64,000 nucleotides of DNA, taken from NCBI RefSeq assembly GCF_900101825.1, contig NZ_FNAG01000002.1:310001-374000 (forward strand). The letters run 5' to 3'. The stretch's first letter is position 1; every line of letters begins with the position of its first letter. Both the position numbers and the translations under genes were made by a program. The DNA comes from Aquimonas voraii (GTDB lineage Bacteria; Pseudomonadota; Gammaproteobacteria; Xanthomonadales; Xanthomonadaceae). Positions 11,669 to 22,000 of this stretch are shown here, in pieces. The notes beneath the pieces were generated by a model, which worked only from the letters and a program-made list of their open reading frames with translations, was not told the DNA's origin and did no database searches.

Positions 11669-12424
11669 GTGTCTGCCGATTCCACCGTGCTGGATCTCGC
11701 CCGCCTGCGCAAAAGCTGCGGCCAGTGCTCGCTGCAGCAGCTCTGCCTGCCGGCCGGCATCAGCGGCGAGGAGCTGGAGCGCCTCGACGAGCTGGTCAAG
11801 AAGCGTCGCCCGCTGGAGCGCGGCGACCGCCTGTTCCGCACCGGCAGCGCGCTGTCTGCGCTGTACGTGGCGCGCACCGGCAGCTTCAAGACCGTGGCCA
11901 TGAATGAGGACGGTGACGAGCAGATCATCGGCTTCCACCTGCCGGGCGAGTTGATCGGCCTCGATGCGCTGGGCAGCGGCAGCCACCGCTGCGAGGCAGA
12001 AGCCTTGGAAGGCGCCGAAGTCTGCGAGATCCCGATGAACGAGCTCGAGCGCGTGGCCCAGCAGGTGCCGGGCCTGCAGCACCAGCTGCTGCGCATCATC
12101 GGCAAGAGCATGGAGCTCGATCAGGACCACCTGGGCATGCTCGGCCGCCGCCACGCGGCCGAGCGCGTGCTGCTGTTCGTGCACGGCCTGAGCGAGCGCC
12201 TGCGTTCGCTGGGCCGGCCGCACGACCAGTTCAGTCTGCCGATGAGCCGCGAGGAGATCGCGAGCTACCTGGGCCTGGTCATCGAAACGGTCAGCCGCAG
12301 CTTCACCAAGCTGCAGGAAGACGGAATCATCAGCATCCGCGGCCGCCAGCTGAAGATCCTCGACAGCAAGCGCCTGTCCGATGCGGCACACGCGCCGGAG
12401 CAGATGCGCGCGGCGGGGCGGTAA
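11669..12424 (+). CDS. fnr: FNR-type oxygen-responsive transcriptional regulator (CRP/FNR family)
   Basis: DNA-binding regulator of the switch to low-oxygen metabolism. The 251-aa protein starts at GTG 11669, with AAGGAG 6 nt upstream inside the end of the peptidase gene. All four cluster cysteines can be placed: Cys17, Cys20 and Cys26 in the N-terminal SCGQCSLQQLCLP and Cys119 in VCEIP, matching E. coli FNR Cys20/23/29/122. A cyclic-nucleotide-fold sensor domain (about 30-150) leads to a dimer helix and an HTH whose recognition helix IETVSRSF keeps the E-xx-SR contacts of FNR. It is therefore FNR/Anr-like, unlike the Xanthomonas Clp regulator, which responds to c-di-GMP and lacks the cluster. 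Co-transcription with a peptidase is unusual. Confidence 0.92.
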   Translation: MSADSTVLDLARLRKSCGQCSLQQLCLPAGISGEELERLDELVKKRRPLERGDRLFRTGSALSALYVARTGSFKTVAMNEDGDEQIIGFHLPGELIGLDALGSGSHRCEAEALEGAEVCEIPMNELERVAQQVPGLQHQLLRIIGKSMELDQDHLGMLGRRHAAERVLLFVHGLSERLRSLGRPHDQFSLPMSREEIASYLGLVIETVSRSFTKLQEDGIISIRGRQLKILDSKRLSDAAHAPEQMRAAGR

Positions 12425-12441
12425 GCGCTTGGTACGCCGCA

Positions 12442-12472
12442 GGTTGGGACACGCCGAAGGCGCGTCCCAACC
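12442..12472. terminator. Hairpin terminator candidate between convergent genes
   Basis: GGTTGGGAC (12442-12450) pairs with GTCCCAACC (12464-12472), with one A/C mismatch, a 4-bp CGCC/GGCG inner stem and a GAA loop. It lies between fnr (+) and the alpha-2-macroglobulin gene (-) and could end both transcripts. Confidence 0.55.
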
Positions 12473-12505
12473 CTGTCGTTCTCCAAGCGGCCTATCCCGC
12501 CCAGC

Positions 12506-15500
12506 TCACTCCACCCCACCCACCCGCACCCGCGCGGGCTTGGCCTCACCGATGGCGCGGCGGTCCGGGCGATACATGTCTTCGGCAAAGGGTGGCGGCA
12601 GCACGTAGTCGCCGGGGCTGACCGCGCGCACCAGGTAGAACAGGCGCGCCTGCTGGCCCGGCCACAGGCTGACCGCGGCGACAAAGCGGTCGTCGCGGTA
12701 TTCCTGATGCTTGATGTCGGCTTGCCACTGGCGCTCGCTCATCGCCAGCCCGTCGATGACCATGCTGCCGATCTGGTTGGGGTCGCCGAGGCCGAGATTT
12801 TCGGCTTCCAACCCGCCGGGCAGCAGATCAACCACCAGACCCTCGCGCAGCACGGTCTCGGCCTCCAGCGTTAGCCGCACCACCAGGGTGTCGCCTTCCT
12901 TCAGCGCGCTGCCGTCCCATTCGCGGCCGTCGGTGTGGAAGTAGTGGCGCTGCACGCGCAAGCCTTCGCTGATCGGTGACGGCGCCTGCCGGCGGAAGCC
13001 GACCACGTCCTCCACCACATGGATCGGTGCGGCGCCCTCGGGTTCCACGCGCACGCCGCGGCGCAGCGCGTCGGCATCGAGCTGCAGGCTGTGCAGCAGG
13101 GCGGGCGGGCGCGGCTCTTCCCCGGAAACGCGCAGGCCGAGGCGCTCGTCGCCCTCCTTCAGCAGCAGGCTGCCGAGACGGAACAGGGCGGCCTGCTCCT
13201 GGGTGCTGAACCAGCGTTGCGGCCCGCGTGCGTCGATGGCGCGGACCAGCTTGAGCAGGGCCTCGTCGGTGCCGGCGTCGTTCAATCCGTGGCTGCGCAG
13301 CAGGACCTGGATGAGCGCGGCGTCGCGCACCTCCGAACCGTAGTCGCCGAGATACTCCGGCCGCGCATCGGTCTTTTTCTCCGCCGCCGCCAGCGCCTTG
13401 CGCGCGCGCTCGGGATCGCCCTGCAGCTGCAGGGCCACCGCCAGATGCACCAAGGGCAGGGCGGTCAGCGACTGGCCCTGCTCATTGTCGAACAGGGTGC
13501 GCAGGGTGCCGAGTGGCGCACGGTTGACGCGTGCGAGCACGTAGCCGGCGTAGGCGCGTGCGGCGAAGCGCAGGTGCGCGGGGTTCTCGTAGTTCCAATA
13601 GCCCTCGCCGCCGCTCAACAGGTCTTCGGACAGGCGCTTCAGGGCGGCTTCGAGCACGGCTTCGGGGATGGCTTCGCCCTGCTCGCGCGCGCTCAGCAGC
13701 AGGTCGGCGACATAGGGCGTCAGCATCGGCTGCTCCCAGCTGTCGCCGGGCCAGAAGCTGAAGTGGCCGCTGGCCTGCTGCATCGCCGACAGCCGCGCGA
13801 ACCCGGCGGCGATGGCGTCACGGCGCATGTGGGCGTTCATCGGCGCGACCGGCAGGCGCTGACCGCCTTCGCTGCCCAGCCAGACCAGCGGCCACAGCCG
13901 GCTGCTGGTCTGCTCCAGGCAGCCGTAGGGGTAGTCGATCAACCCTTTGAGCGCATCGGTGAACGGAATCGGCGGGCGTCGGCTCAGGCTGACCTGCAGC
14001 AGGGCGCTGTCGACCTCGAGGGGGGCGAGGTCGCCGGTGTCGTAGCTCAAGCTCTCCCCATCGTTGAGCACGCGCATGCGGCTCAAGCGTTCGGCCGGCC
14101 AGGCCGGGCGCACCACCAGCTCGAACTCGCGCGTGAGTTCGCGGCTGCCGTCGCTGGCGCTCACGCTGAACTTCGCGGCGGTGTTGCCGGCACCGGCCTC
14201 CAGATCGAACGCCAGGGTGCGGCGCGCGCCGTCGCGCAGTTCGACCTGCTGGCTGCCGCCGGCGATGCGCAGCGGTGCGTCGGCCTTCGCGCTGAGCGTG
14301 TAGCGCGCATCGGCGCCGCTCAGGTTCTGCAGGTCGACGCTGAGCTGGGCGCGGTCGCCGGGCGCCATCACGCGTGGCGTGCTGACCTCCATCACCAGCG
14401 GCGCGCGCACGATGACCTCGTCCTCGGCCTGGCCGTAGCGATCGGCGCTGAAGGCGAGCGCCGCCACCCGCAGGGCGCCGTTGAAGTCGGGGGCTTCGAA
14501 GCGCACGGTCGCGCGACCCTCGGCATCGAAGACGACCGGCCCGGAATGCAGGGCGATGGTCTTGACCTTGGCGGTGGGGCGACGCGCCTGCGGCAGGTTG
14601 GGCAGGGCCGCATCGCCGCCGAAGCGCAGACGCGCACGCTGGCCCTCGAAGCGTTCGATGACCCGGCCGTAGAGGTCCCAGGCTTCGATCGACAGCCCGC
14701 GCCGCGCCAGGAAGTGCGCGATCGGGTCGGGCAGCGGGTAGCGGGTGAGGCTGAGGATGCCCTGGTCAACGGCATCGATCGTCACCCGCGCGGTCTCGCC
14801 GGCCAGGTCGCTGGCCTGCACGGTGATCTCCAGCGGCTGGCCCGGACGCACCGGCGTGTCCGGCGCGTCGACGCTGAGCGCGATGCGGCGCTCCTCGCGG
14901 GCCATCGGCAGATGCACCATGCCCAGGGCGCGGTTCGGTCCCGGCTGGCGGGCGTTCTGCCCGGGCCGCAGCAGGATCAGGCTGGCGTAGACGTCGTGGC
15001 GGTTCATCGCCTCGCTGATCGGCACGCGCAGCACCGTGCCCGGGCCGACCTCGACCGATTCGCTGTGCAGCAGCTGGTCGCTCTCGACCACCAGCACGCC
15101 CGGGCCTTCATAGGGCGCGGTCACGGTGATCTCGGCGATGTCGCCGACGCGGTAGGCGGGCTTGTCCAGCGCCAGCTTGACCTTGTCGGGGCGGGCATCG
15201 AGCCCGCGGTTCTCGTCATCCCAGCCCCATCCGGCGGTAAACGGCAGGCGGGTGGTGAGGCCGGTGGCGGGGTCGGTGATTTCGAGGCGGTACTCGCCCC
15301 ACTGAACCGGCAAGCGGATCGTCGTCGGCGTGCGGCCATCGACGTCGACCGTGCGCGATTCGACGGTGAGGAAGCGCTCGCTGTAGTCGGTTTTCCAGCC
15401 GCTGCCGTCGACCCAGCTCCAGTGCAGGTCGCGCAGCGCCTGCACCAGTTTGACCTGCAGGCCCTGACCCGACTGCAGCTGGCCCTGCGCGTCGCTGCGC

Positions 15501-17377
15501 ACGATCTCGAAGCCGGCTTCGGTGTCGGTGCCGGGGCCATCGGCCAGTTCGAACAGGGGGCGCACGCCGACCAGCTGCGGCGCCGGCCACAGGCTGCGCA
15601 CCAGACTGCGGCGGATCGCGCGGCCGCCGCTCTCGAAAAGGCTGCCGTTGACGATCAGCTGCAGCGGGCTGGCACTGGCGGCGCCGTCCTTCAGCAGCTC
15701 GATGGTCTGCGCGCTGCGGCCGTCTTCGCCCAGTTCGATGTCCAGCACCTGCTGCGGCGCCGGCAGCTGCAGGGTGGCGTCGCCGAAGCGGTAGCCGCGC
15801 AGCGCCGGCACGGCCTCGCTGTCGATGCGATAGGCCAGCTCAGCACTGAACCGGTTGCCGCCCGCAGGTGCGCCATACAGGTAGGCACCTTCAACCGCGA
15901 TCGCGAGATCGGCACCGCGCGCCAGCGGGCCGGCTTCGGCGTCAAGGTTCAGCTTCATGCGCTCGGGCAGGAACTCCTCGACGCGGAAGTTGAAGCTGCC
16001 GACCGGGGTCTTGTCGTCTGGCGCGGTGCGCAGCTCCAGCCGCCAGCGGCCGGTGGGGGCATCCTCGGCGACCTTCTGCTCGAAGCTGTAGTAGCCCAGC
16101 TCCGCGGCGGCGAGCTCGCGCTCCACCACGGCGCGGCCGTCGGGCTGCAGCAGGCGCGCGAACAGCGGCTGTGCCGCGCTCAGCGAGCGGCCATCGAAAT
16201 CGCGCAGCAGCGCCGAGGCCTGCACCGTCTCGCCCGGGCGGAACAGGTCACGGCCGGACCACACATAGGCATCGAGCGCCGTGTGGCGGCGGCCGGCGAC
16301 CTCGAAGTCGGCCAGGTCCAGCGCCGGCTGGCGGAAGGGAATCAGGGCCAGCTCGGCGTCGCGGCGGGCGACCAGCACGTCCTCGGGCGTCGGTGCATGC
16401 GAAAGGGTGGCCTGGCCGTCGCCGTCGGTGGCGGCTTCGGCCACCACGCGGCCGCTGCCGTCGATCACTTCCACGCGCACGCCACCGCGCGGCTGGCCGC
16501 TGTCCAGCGAGGCCGCGCGCACCCACAGCTGGCTGCCGTGCAGGCGGGCGTGCAGGCCGATGTCGGTGACGCTGAAGAAGGTGGTCTGGTACTGGCCGCT
16601 GAAGTCGCCGACCTGGCGCAGCACCGCGAAGTACAGGCCGGGCTCGCGCAGCTCGGGCACGGTCTGCACGGGCAGGAAGCTCACCGTCCGCTCATTGGGC
16701 CGCTGGTTCAGCACGAAGCGGTTGGCATAGACCGAATCGGCCAGCCCGGACAGATTGCCCAGGTCCCACCACTGGCGCTGGCCGGAGCGCTGGAAGTTGG
16801 CGAAGAAATTCGAGTACTCGCTGGGCCGCACGCGCAGGAATTCGACATCGACCTCGGCGACGTTGACCGACACCACCGGCAGGCCGTCGGTATTGCGCGC
16901 CGGCAGCACGCTGCCCTGACTGGCGAAGCCGACCTGCGGCGGCAGCGCGCCGGAGTGGATTTCCTTGACCACCTCGCTGCCGAGGCTGGCGCCTTCGGCC
17001 GCGGTCAGGCCCGCGTCGATGCGCACCGTGTAGCTCTTGTCGGCCTCGATGTAGGGGTAGCGCAGGCGCGTGCGGTCGGGGTCGAGCGTCCAGCCGCTCT
17101 GGCCTTCGGCGCCGTCCGGGCCGGTCACCTTGAGCAGCTCGTCGAAGGGCTGGGTGACCGCCAGCGGCTGCGAGAACTCCAGCACCAGGGCCGGGCGGCC
17201 GTTGTGGCGCTCGGCGCCCCAGCGGGCCAGGCCAAAGCCCTGCACCTGGGCGGTTTCCAGCGCCGGGGCTTCGATTGGCGCGGGCGGTGGCGCCTCGCGC
17301 GAACATCCGGCCCCCAACAGGGCCAGAGCCGCCGCCAACGCACATGCCATCCACGTCCCGCTGCGCACACTGCCCAT
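12506..17377 (-). CDS. Alpha-2-macroglobulin family lipoprotein with CLEQ thioester
   Basis: Very large periplasmic lipoprotein (1,623 aa) that by family knowledge traps attacking proteases through a reactive thioester. The N-terminal signal ends LLGAGC, a near-consensus lipobox with Cys25 as the lipidated residue. Successive macroglobulin beta-domains occupy the N-terminal two thirds. The bait and A2M regions follow. The thioester motif YGCLEQ is intact at Cys1153-Gln1156, within a helical toroid typical of the thioester domain (about 1130-1400). Length and motif position are close to E. coli YfhM (1,653 aa). The usual partner gene pbpC is not next to it here: the neighbours are fnr (convergent) and a photolyase (divergent). 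Confidence 0.93.
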   Translation of the reverse strand: MGSVRSGTWMACALAAALALLGAGCSREAPPPAPIEAPALETAQVQGFGLARWGAERHNGRPALVLEFSQPLAVTQPFDELLKVTGPDGAEGQSGWTLDPDRTRLRYPYIEADKSYTVRIDAGLTAAEGASLGSEVVKEIHSGALPPQVGFASQGSVLPARNTDGLPVVSVNVAEVDVEFLRVRPSEYSNFFANFQRSGQRQWWDLGNLSGLADSVYANRFVLNQRPNERTVSFLPVQTVPELREPGLYFAVLRQVGDFSGQYQTTFFSVTDIGLHARLHGSQLWVRAASLDSGQPRGGVRVEVIDGSGRVVAEAATDGDGQATLSHAPTPEDVLVARRDAELALIPFRQPALDLADFEVAGRRHTALDAYVWSGRDLFRPGETVQASALLRDFDGRSLSAAQPLFARLLQPDGRAVVERELAAAELGYYSFEQKVAEDAPTGRWRLELRTAPDDKTPVGSFNFRVEEFLPERMKLNLDAEAGPLARGADLAIAVEGAYLYGAPAGGNRFSAELAYRIDSEAVPALRGYRFGDATLQLPAPQQVLDIELGEDGRSAQTIELLKDGAASASPLQLIVNGSLFESGGRAIRRSLVRSLWPAPQLVGVRPLFELADGPGTDTEAGFEIVRSDAQGQLQSGQGLQVKLVQALRDLHWSWVDGSGWKTDYSERFLTVESRTVDVDGRTPTTIRLPVQWGEYRLEITDPATGLTTRLPFTAGWGWDDENRGLDARPDKVKLALDKPAYRVGDIAEITVTAPYEGPGVLVVESDQLLHSESVEVGPGTVLRVPISEAMNRHDVYASLILLRPGQNARQPGPNRALGMVHLPMAREERRIALSVDAPDTPVRPGQPLEITVQASDLAGETARVTIDAVDQGILSLTRYPLPDPIAHFLARRGLSIEAWDLYGRVIERFEGQRARLRFGGDAALPNLPQARRPTAKVKTIALHSGPVVFDAEGRATVRFEAPDFNGALRVAALAFSADRYGQAEDEVIVRAPLVMEVSTPRVMAPGDRAQLSVDLQNLSGADARYTLSAKADAPLRIAGGSQQVELRDGARRTLAFDLEAGAGNTAAKFSVSASDGSRELTREFELVVRPAWPAERLSRMRVLNDGESLSYDTGDLAPLEVDSALLQVSLSRRPPIPFTDALKGLIDYPYGCLEQTSSRLWPLVWLGSEGGQRLPVAPMNAHMRRDAIAAGFARLSAMQQASGHFSFWPGDSWEQPMLTPYVADLLLSAREQGEAIPEAVLEAALKRLSEDLLSGGEGYWNYENPAHLRFAARAYAGYVLARVNRAPLGTLRTLFDNEQGQSLTALPLVHLAVALQLQGDPERARKALAAAEKKTDARPEYLGDYGSEVRDAALIQVLLRSHGLNDAGTDEALLKLVRAIDARGPQRWFSTQEQAALFRLGSLLLKEGDERLGLRVSGEEPRPPALLHSLQLDADALRRGVRVEPEGAAPIHVVEDVVGFRRQAPSPISEGLRVQRHYFHTDGREWDGSALKEGDTLVVRLTLEAETVLREGLVVDLLPGGLEAENLGLGDPNQIGSMVIDGLAMSERQWQADIKHQEYRDDRFVAAVSLWPGQQARLFYLVRAVSPGDYVLPPPFAEDMYRPDRRAIGEAKPARVRVGGVE

Positions 17378-17421
17378 GTTTTGCTCCCAGCCCCGAATGG
17401 GGCGGCCAGTATAGGTCAGCC

Positions 17422-18975
17422 ATGCAACCGCTCCCCGCTCGCCTTCGTCGCCTGCACCTTGTGCTGGGCGATCAGCTCGACCGCGACAGCGCAGTGTTCG
17501 ACGACTTCGATCCGGCCTGCGACGCCGTGTGGATGGCCGAGGTCGCCGACGAGAGCACCCACGTGTGGTCGCACAAGGCGCGCATCGCCGTGTTCCTCGC
17601 CGGCATGCGCCACTTCGCGCAAGACCAGCGCGCGCAGGGCAGGGCGCTGGTCTATCACCGGCTCGGTGAGCACGCGCACGCCGATCTCGGCTCGGTCCTG
17701 GCGGCGGACATCGCGCGCTTGAAGCCCGCGGAGCTGTGCTGGGTGCGGCCCGGCGACTGGCGGGTCTGGCAGCGCCTGCTGGCGGTGGCGGCCGAAGCCG
17801 GGCTCGCCGTCAGCGAGCGCGAGGACCGCCACTTCCTGTGCACGATCGACGACTACGCCGGCTGGGCCCGCGGCAAGAAGGAGCTGCGCCTGGAGTTCTT
17901 CTATCGCTGGCTGCGTCAGCGCCACGATGTGCTGATGAACGGCCGCGAGCCGGCCGGCGGGCAGTGGAATTTCGACGCCGACAACCGCGAGAGCTTCGAC
18001 GCGCGCGGGCCGGGTCTGCTGCCGGCGCCCGTCGCGTTCGAGCCCGATGGGATCACGGCCGAAGTGCTGGGGCGTGTCGCCGAGCGCTTCGCCGATCACC
18101 CCGGCGAGCTCGAGCACTTCGACTGGCCGCTGACGCCCGCGCAGGCCGAAGAGGCGCTGGAGGATTTCATCCGCCATCGCCTGCCGCTGTTCGGCCGCTA
18201 CCAGGACGCGATGTGGACCGACGAGCCCTGGCTCTACCACTCGCGCCTGTCGGTGGCGCTGAATCTCAAGCTGATCCACCCGCGCCGGGTCATCGATGCG
18301 GCGGTGCAGGCCTGGCACGATGGCCACGCACCGCTGGCCGCAGTCGAGGGCTTCGTGCGCCAGATCCTCGGCTGGCGCGAGTACGTGCGGGGGCTGTACT
18401 GGCTGCGCATGCCCGGCTATCTGGACGACAACGCGCTGGGCGCCGATGCGCCGCTGCCGGCCTTCTACTGGACCGGCGACACCGACATGCAGTGCCTGAA
18501 GCAGGCGATCGGGCAAACGCTGCGCTACGGCTATGCCCACCACATCCAGCGCCTGATGGTGACCGGCCTGTTCGCCCTGCTGCTCGGCGTGCGCCCGCGC
18601 GAAGTGCACGCCTGGTACCTCGCGGTCTATGTCGACGCGGTCGAGTGGGTCGAGCTGCCGAACGTGCTGGGCATGAGCCAGTTCGCCGACGGCGGGGTGA
18701 TGGCCAGCAAGCCCTACTGCGCCTCGGGCAAGTACATCCAGCGCATGGGCAACTACTGCAGCGGCTGCCGCTTCAAGCCGGACGAGGCGGTCGGCCCCAA
18801 GGCCTGCCCGTTCACGACGCTGTACTGGGATTTCCTTGAGCGCCACAAGGATCGCTTCGCCAGGCACCCGCGCGCTGCGCTGCAGTGGCGCAGCCTGGAG
18901 CGTCTGCCCGAGGCCAAGCGTGAGGCGATACGCGCGCAGGCGAACGCGCTGCGCGAGGCGCTGGCAGTCCGCTGA
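17422..18975 (+). CDS. Iron-sulfur bacterial cryptochrome/(6-4) photolyase family protein
   Basis: FAD-dependent light-driven DNA repair or light-sensing protein of the PhrB/FeS-BCP group. The start ATG 17422 gives 517 aa beginning MQPLPARLRRLHLVLGDQL, the typical N-terminus of this group. Longer frames upstream overlap the divergent neighbour. Four cysteines that would hold the [4Fe-4S] cluster are present: Cys358, Cys446, Cys449 and Cys462. The last three have the 3- and 13-residue spacing of Agrobacterium PhrB Cys438/441/454. The family binds 6,7-dimethyl-8-ribityllumazine as antenna and repairs (6-4) photoproducts; whether this member repairs or senses is not visible. A second, class I photolyase lies 8.4 kb downstream. 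Confidence 0.93.
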   Translation: MQPLPARLRRLHLVLGDQLDRDSAVFDDFDPACDAVWMAEVADESTHVWSHKARIAVFLAGMRHFAQDQRAQGRALVYHRLGEHAHADLGSVLAADIARLKPAELCWVRPGDWRVWQRLLAVAAEAGLAVSEREDRHFLCTIDDYAGWARGKKELRLEFFYRWLRQRHDVLMNGREPAGGQWNFDADNRESFDARGPGLLPAPVAFEPDGITAEVLGRVAERFADHPGELEHFDWPLTPAQAEEALEDFIRHRLPLFGRYQDAMWTDEPWLYHSRLSVALNLKLIHPRRVIDAAVQAWHDGHAPLAAVEGFVRQILGWREYVRGLYWLRMPGYLDDNALGADAPLPAFYWTGDTDMQCLKQAIGQTLRYGYAHHIQRLMVTGLFALLLGVRPREVHAWYLAVYVDAVEWVELPNVLGMSQFADGGVMASKPYCASGKYIQRMGNYCSGCRFKPDEAVGPKACPFTTLYWDFLERHKDRFARHPRAALQWRSLERLPEAKREAIRAQANALREALAVR

Positions 18976-19094
18976 GCGCGGGCGACCGGGGCCGGGCCTA
19001 GGCGATTGGTCGAGTGTCGATGCGCATGCGTGCTTCGGCAGGGCCATGGCCCGTATAGTCGGGCGACCATCGATTGCCAGCGCCCGGAGAGGCC

Positions 19095-22000
19095 GTGATC
19101 GTCAGCCAGGCCCTTGGGCCACGCGAGTCTTCGAGCGCTTTGCGGCGTCGCTGCATGCGGCTCTTGCGCGGGCCACTTCGCCGTCGCGCGTGGCTGTGGC
19201 TGCTGGCGGCCCTGTCGATGCTGGTCGTTCTTGTCGCCGCTGCCGCCGACGGCGCGCAGGCCCAGCAGGATCTCGCCCCGCGCCTGCTGTTCCAAGGGAT
19301 CGGCGATGACCAGCAGCTGCGCGACGGGGTGATCACCGGGCTGGCGCAGGATGCCCACGGCTTTCTGTGGGTCGGCACGACCGAGGGCCTGATCCGCCAC
19401 GACGGCTATCGCTTCAAGCCCTATCGCCACGTCCATGACGACCCGCAGAGTCTGCCGGGCAATCGCATCGAGCACCTGTTCACCGATCGCGACGGTCGTC
19501 TGTGGATCGGCACCTACGCGCACGGCGTCGCCCGCCACGACGCCGAGCGCGATGTCTTCGTGGCGCTGCAGCCGCCGCGCGATCCGGCCAGCCTGCCGCG
19601 TGTACCGGGGCCCGCGCCCGCCCGTGCCTTTGCGCAGACTCCGGACGGCGCCGTCTGGGTCGGCACCTCCGGCCTCGGGCTGTGGCGGATCGCGCCGGAC
19701 GATCGGATCACCGTGTTCGAGGCCGCCGACACCTGGGCCGGTCTGCCGGATGACCGCATCAGCGCGCTGGCGGTCGACCGCCAGGGCAATCTGTGGGTAG
19801 GCAGCTGGGCCGGTCTGGCCGTGCTGCCGGCGGGCAGCGAGCGCTTCCAGCGGGTCTTGTCCGATCCGGGCGACCCGCAGGGTTTCCACAACGTCACGGT
19901 GCGCGGGCTGCACGCCTCCGCCGATGGCGCGCTCTGGGTCGGCGCGCAGGACGGTCGCCTGCTGCGCCTGCCCTCGGCGGAGGCGCTCGCTGCTGCGGCG
20001 CCGGTAGCGACGCACGCGCTGCCCCAGCCTTGGCTGCGGATGGGCCTCAACAGCGCCGTCGAAACCGCGGATGGACGGCTTTGGATCGCGCACGGGCGCG
20101 GCCTGGAGCTGTTCGCCGCCGACGGCCGCCATGTGTCGAGCTACCGGCATCGGCGCGGCGAGCCCTATGGCTTGACCGACATGGGTATCCGCGACCTGCT
20201 GATCGATCGCAGCGGCTGGCTGTGGCTGGGCAGTTTCGGCGGTGGCCTGCTGCGCAGCTTTCCGGGCGATGCTCCGGTGCAGTCGCGGCGCCTCAATCCG
20301 GAGCGTGACGCGCCGCTGGAGCGGCTCAGCGTGTCCAGCATCGCCGCCGAGCCGGACGGCGGATTCTGGGCCGTCGTCGACGGCTTCGGCCTGGTGCGGA
20401 TGGACGCCCGCCTGGCCATCCGCGAAACCCTGCCGCTGGTGCCAGCGGGCCAGCCCGGTCTGGCTGGGCTGCTCCAATACGGTGTGAGCCGCGGCGATGA
20501 CGGCAGTCTATGGGTGGCCACGGAGCTTGGGCTGTACCGGCGCGCCCCCGGCGAGGCCCTGCCGCAGCGCGTCACTGATCCGGATTTCATCGAGGGCAAG
20601 CTGGTGCGACGGGTGTGGCCCGGCCGCCAAGGCGCGGTCTGGATCGGCACTGGCGATGGGCTGTTCCTGCGCCGTGCGGACGGCGAGGTGCTGCGCCTGG
20701 CGACCGCCGACGGCTCGCGGGTAGGCGGGGCGATCAACAGTCTGCAGTTCGACGCGTCGGGCGCTTGGCTGGGGGGCTCGGCCGGGTTGTTCCGGGTCGA
20801 TGCCGAGCGCCTTGCGATCGAGCCCATCAGCGTCGAAGTCGACGGCCGGCCGAGGTCGCTCGATGTGCTCGGCCTGCTGCTGGATGCGCGCGGCCAGCTC
20901 TGGCTGGACGCGGGCGGGCTGCTGAAGCTCGAGAACTTCGATGGTCGCCATGCGCGTCTGCAGTCGATCAGTGGCCGCCATGGCCAGGACGGGGTCGCCT
21001 TCGGCGCCAACCTGCTGGATGACGCGCGCGGTCGCATCTGGTCGCAGCGTTTCATGTACGACCCCGGCGCCGATCGGTTGTTTCCGCTGGGCCCGCGCGA
21101 GGGCGCGCTGGCGGGCTCGGGCTGGTTCCGCTCCTATGCCCGCCTCGCCGATGGCCGCTTCGCCTTCGGCATGAACCAGGGCGTGCTGGTGGTGGACAGC
21201 GAGCGCTTCGACGATGCCGGAGGCGAGGTGCCGCTGGTCTTCACCGGCCTGCGCGTGGACGGCGTCGAGCAGCCGATCGGGCCACGCGGAGGCGAACTGG
21301 TGCTGGCCCCGGAGGCACGCGGCTTCGCCCTCGAATTCGCGGCCCTCGATTACACCGCGCCCGAGCTGCTGCGCTACCGCTACCGCCTGTTGGGTGGCGA
21401 CGAATCCTGGATCGAGGTCGGCGCGGATGCGCGAGTCGCCGCCTTCGGTGGTCTCTGGCCCGGGCGTTATCGGGTGCAGGTACAGGCCAGCAATCGGGCC
21501 GGGCAGTTCGTCGAAGCGCCGATCGAGCTGCCCGTGCAGGTGCTGCCCGCCTGGTGGCAGCGTCCGCACCTGCTGGCTCTGCTGGCGGTGCTCGCCGCCG
21601 TGCTGATCGAAGCCATGGTGCGCCTGCGCCGGCGCCGCCTGCAGCAGCGCCAGCGTGCCCTGCAGGCGGAGGTGGCTGCGCGCACGGCCGAGCTGGAGCG
21701 GCTCGGCGCCGAACTGGAGCAGCGTTCGCGCGTGGCCGAGGAGGCCAGCCTCACCGATGCGCTGACCGGCCTGCGAAATCGCCGGTTCGCCGAGTTGGAG
21801 TTGCCCAAGGAGGCCGGGCTCTACCAGCGTCGACCGCTGTCGATCGCGGCCCAGGGCGCGCAGGCGGGCGGGCTGGTGCTGTTTCTGCTTGATCTCGACC
21901 ATTTCAAGCGGGTCAACGATGCCTTCGGTCACGCCGCCGGCGACGCCGTGCTGCGGCAGGTGGCGGCGCGGCTGCGCGAAGCCTGCCGTGCCTCCGATCA

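Noticed and set aside
11669-12424. The CRP/FNR-family gene as Clp (the Xanthomonas c-di-GMP-responsive CRP homologue)
   Set aside because: The four FNR cluster cysteines and the FNR-type E-xx-SR recognition helix are present, so it is FNR-like.
13019-17722. 1,567-codon plus-strand frame over the alpha-2-macroglobulin gene
   Set aside because: Shadow: the minus strand encodes a complete lipoprotein with signal peptide and thioester motif.
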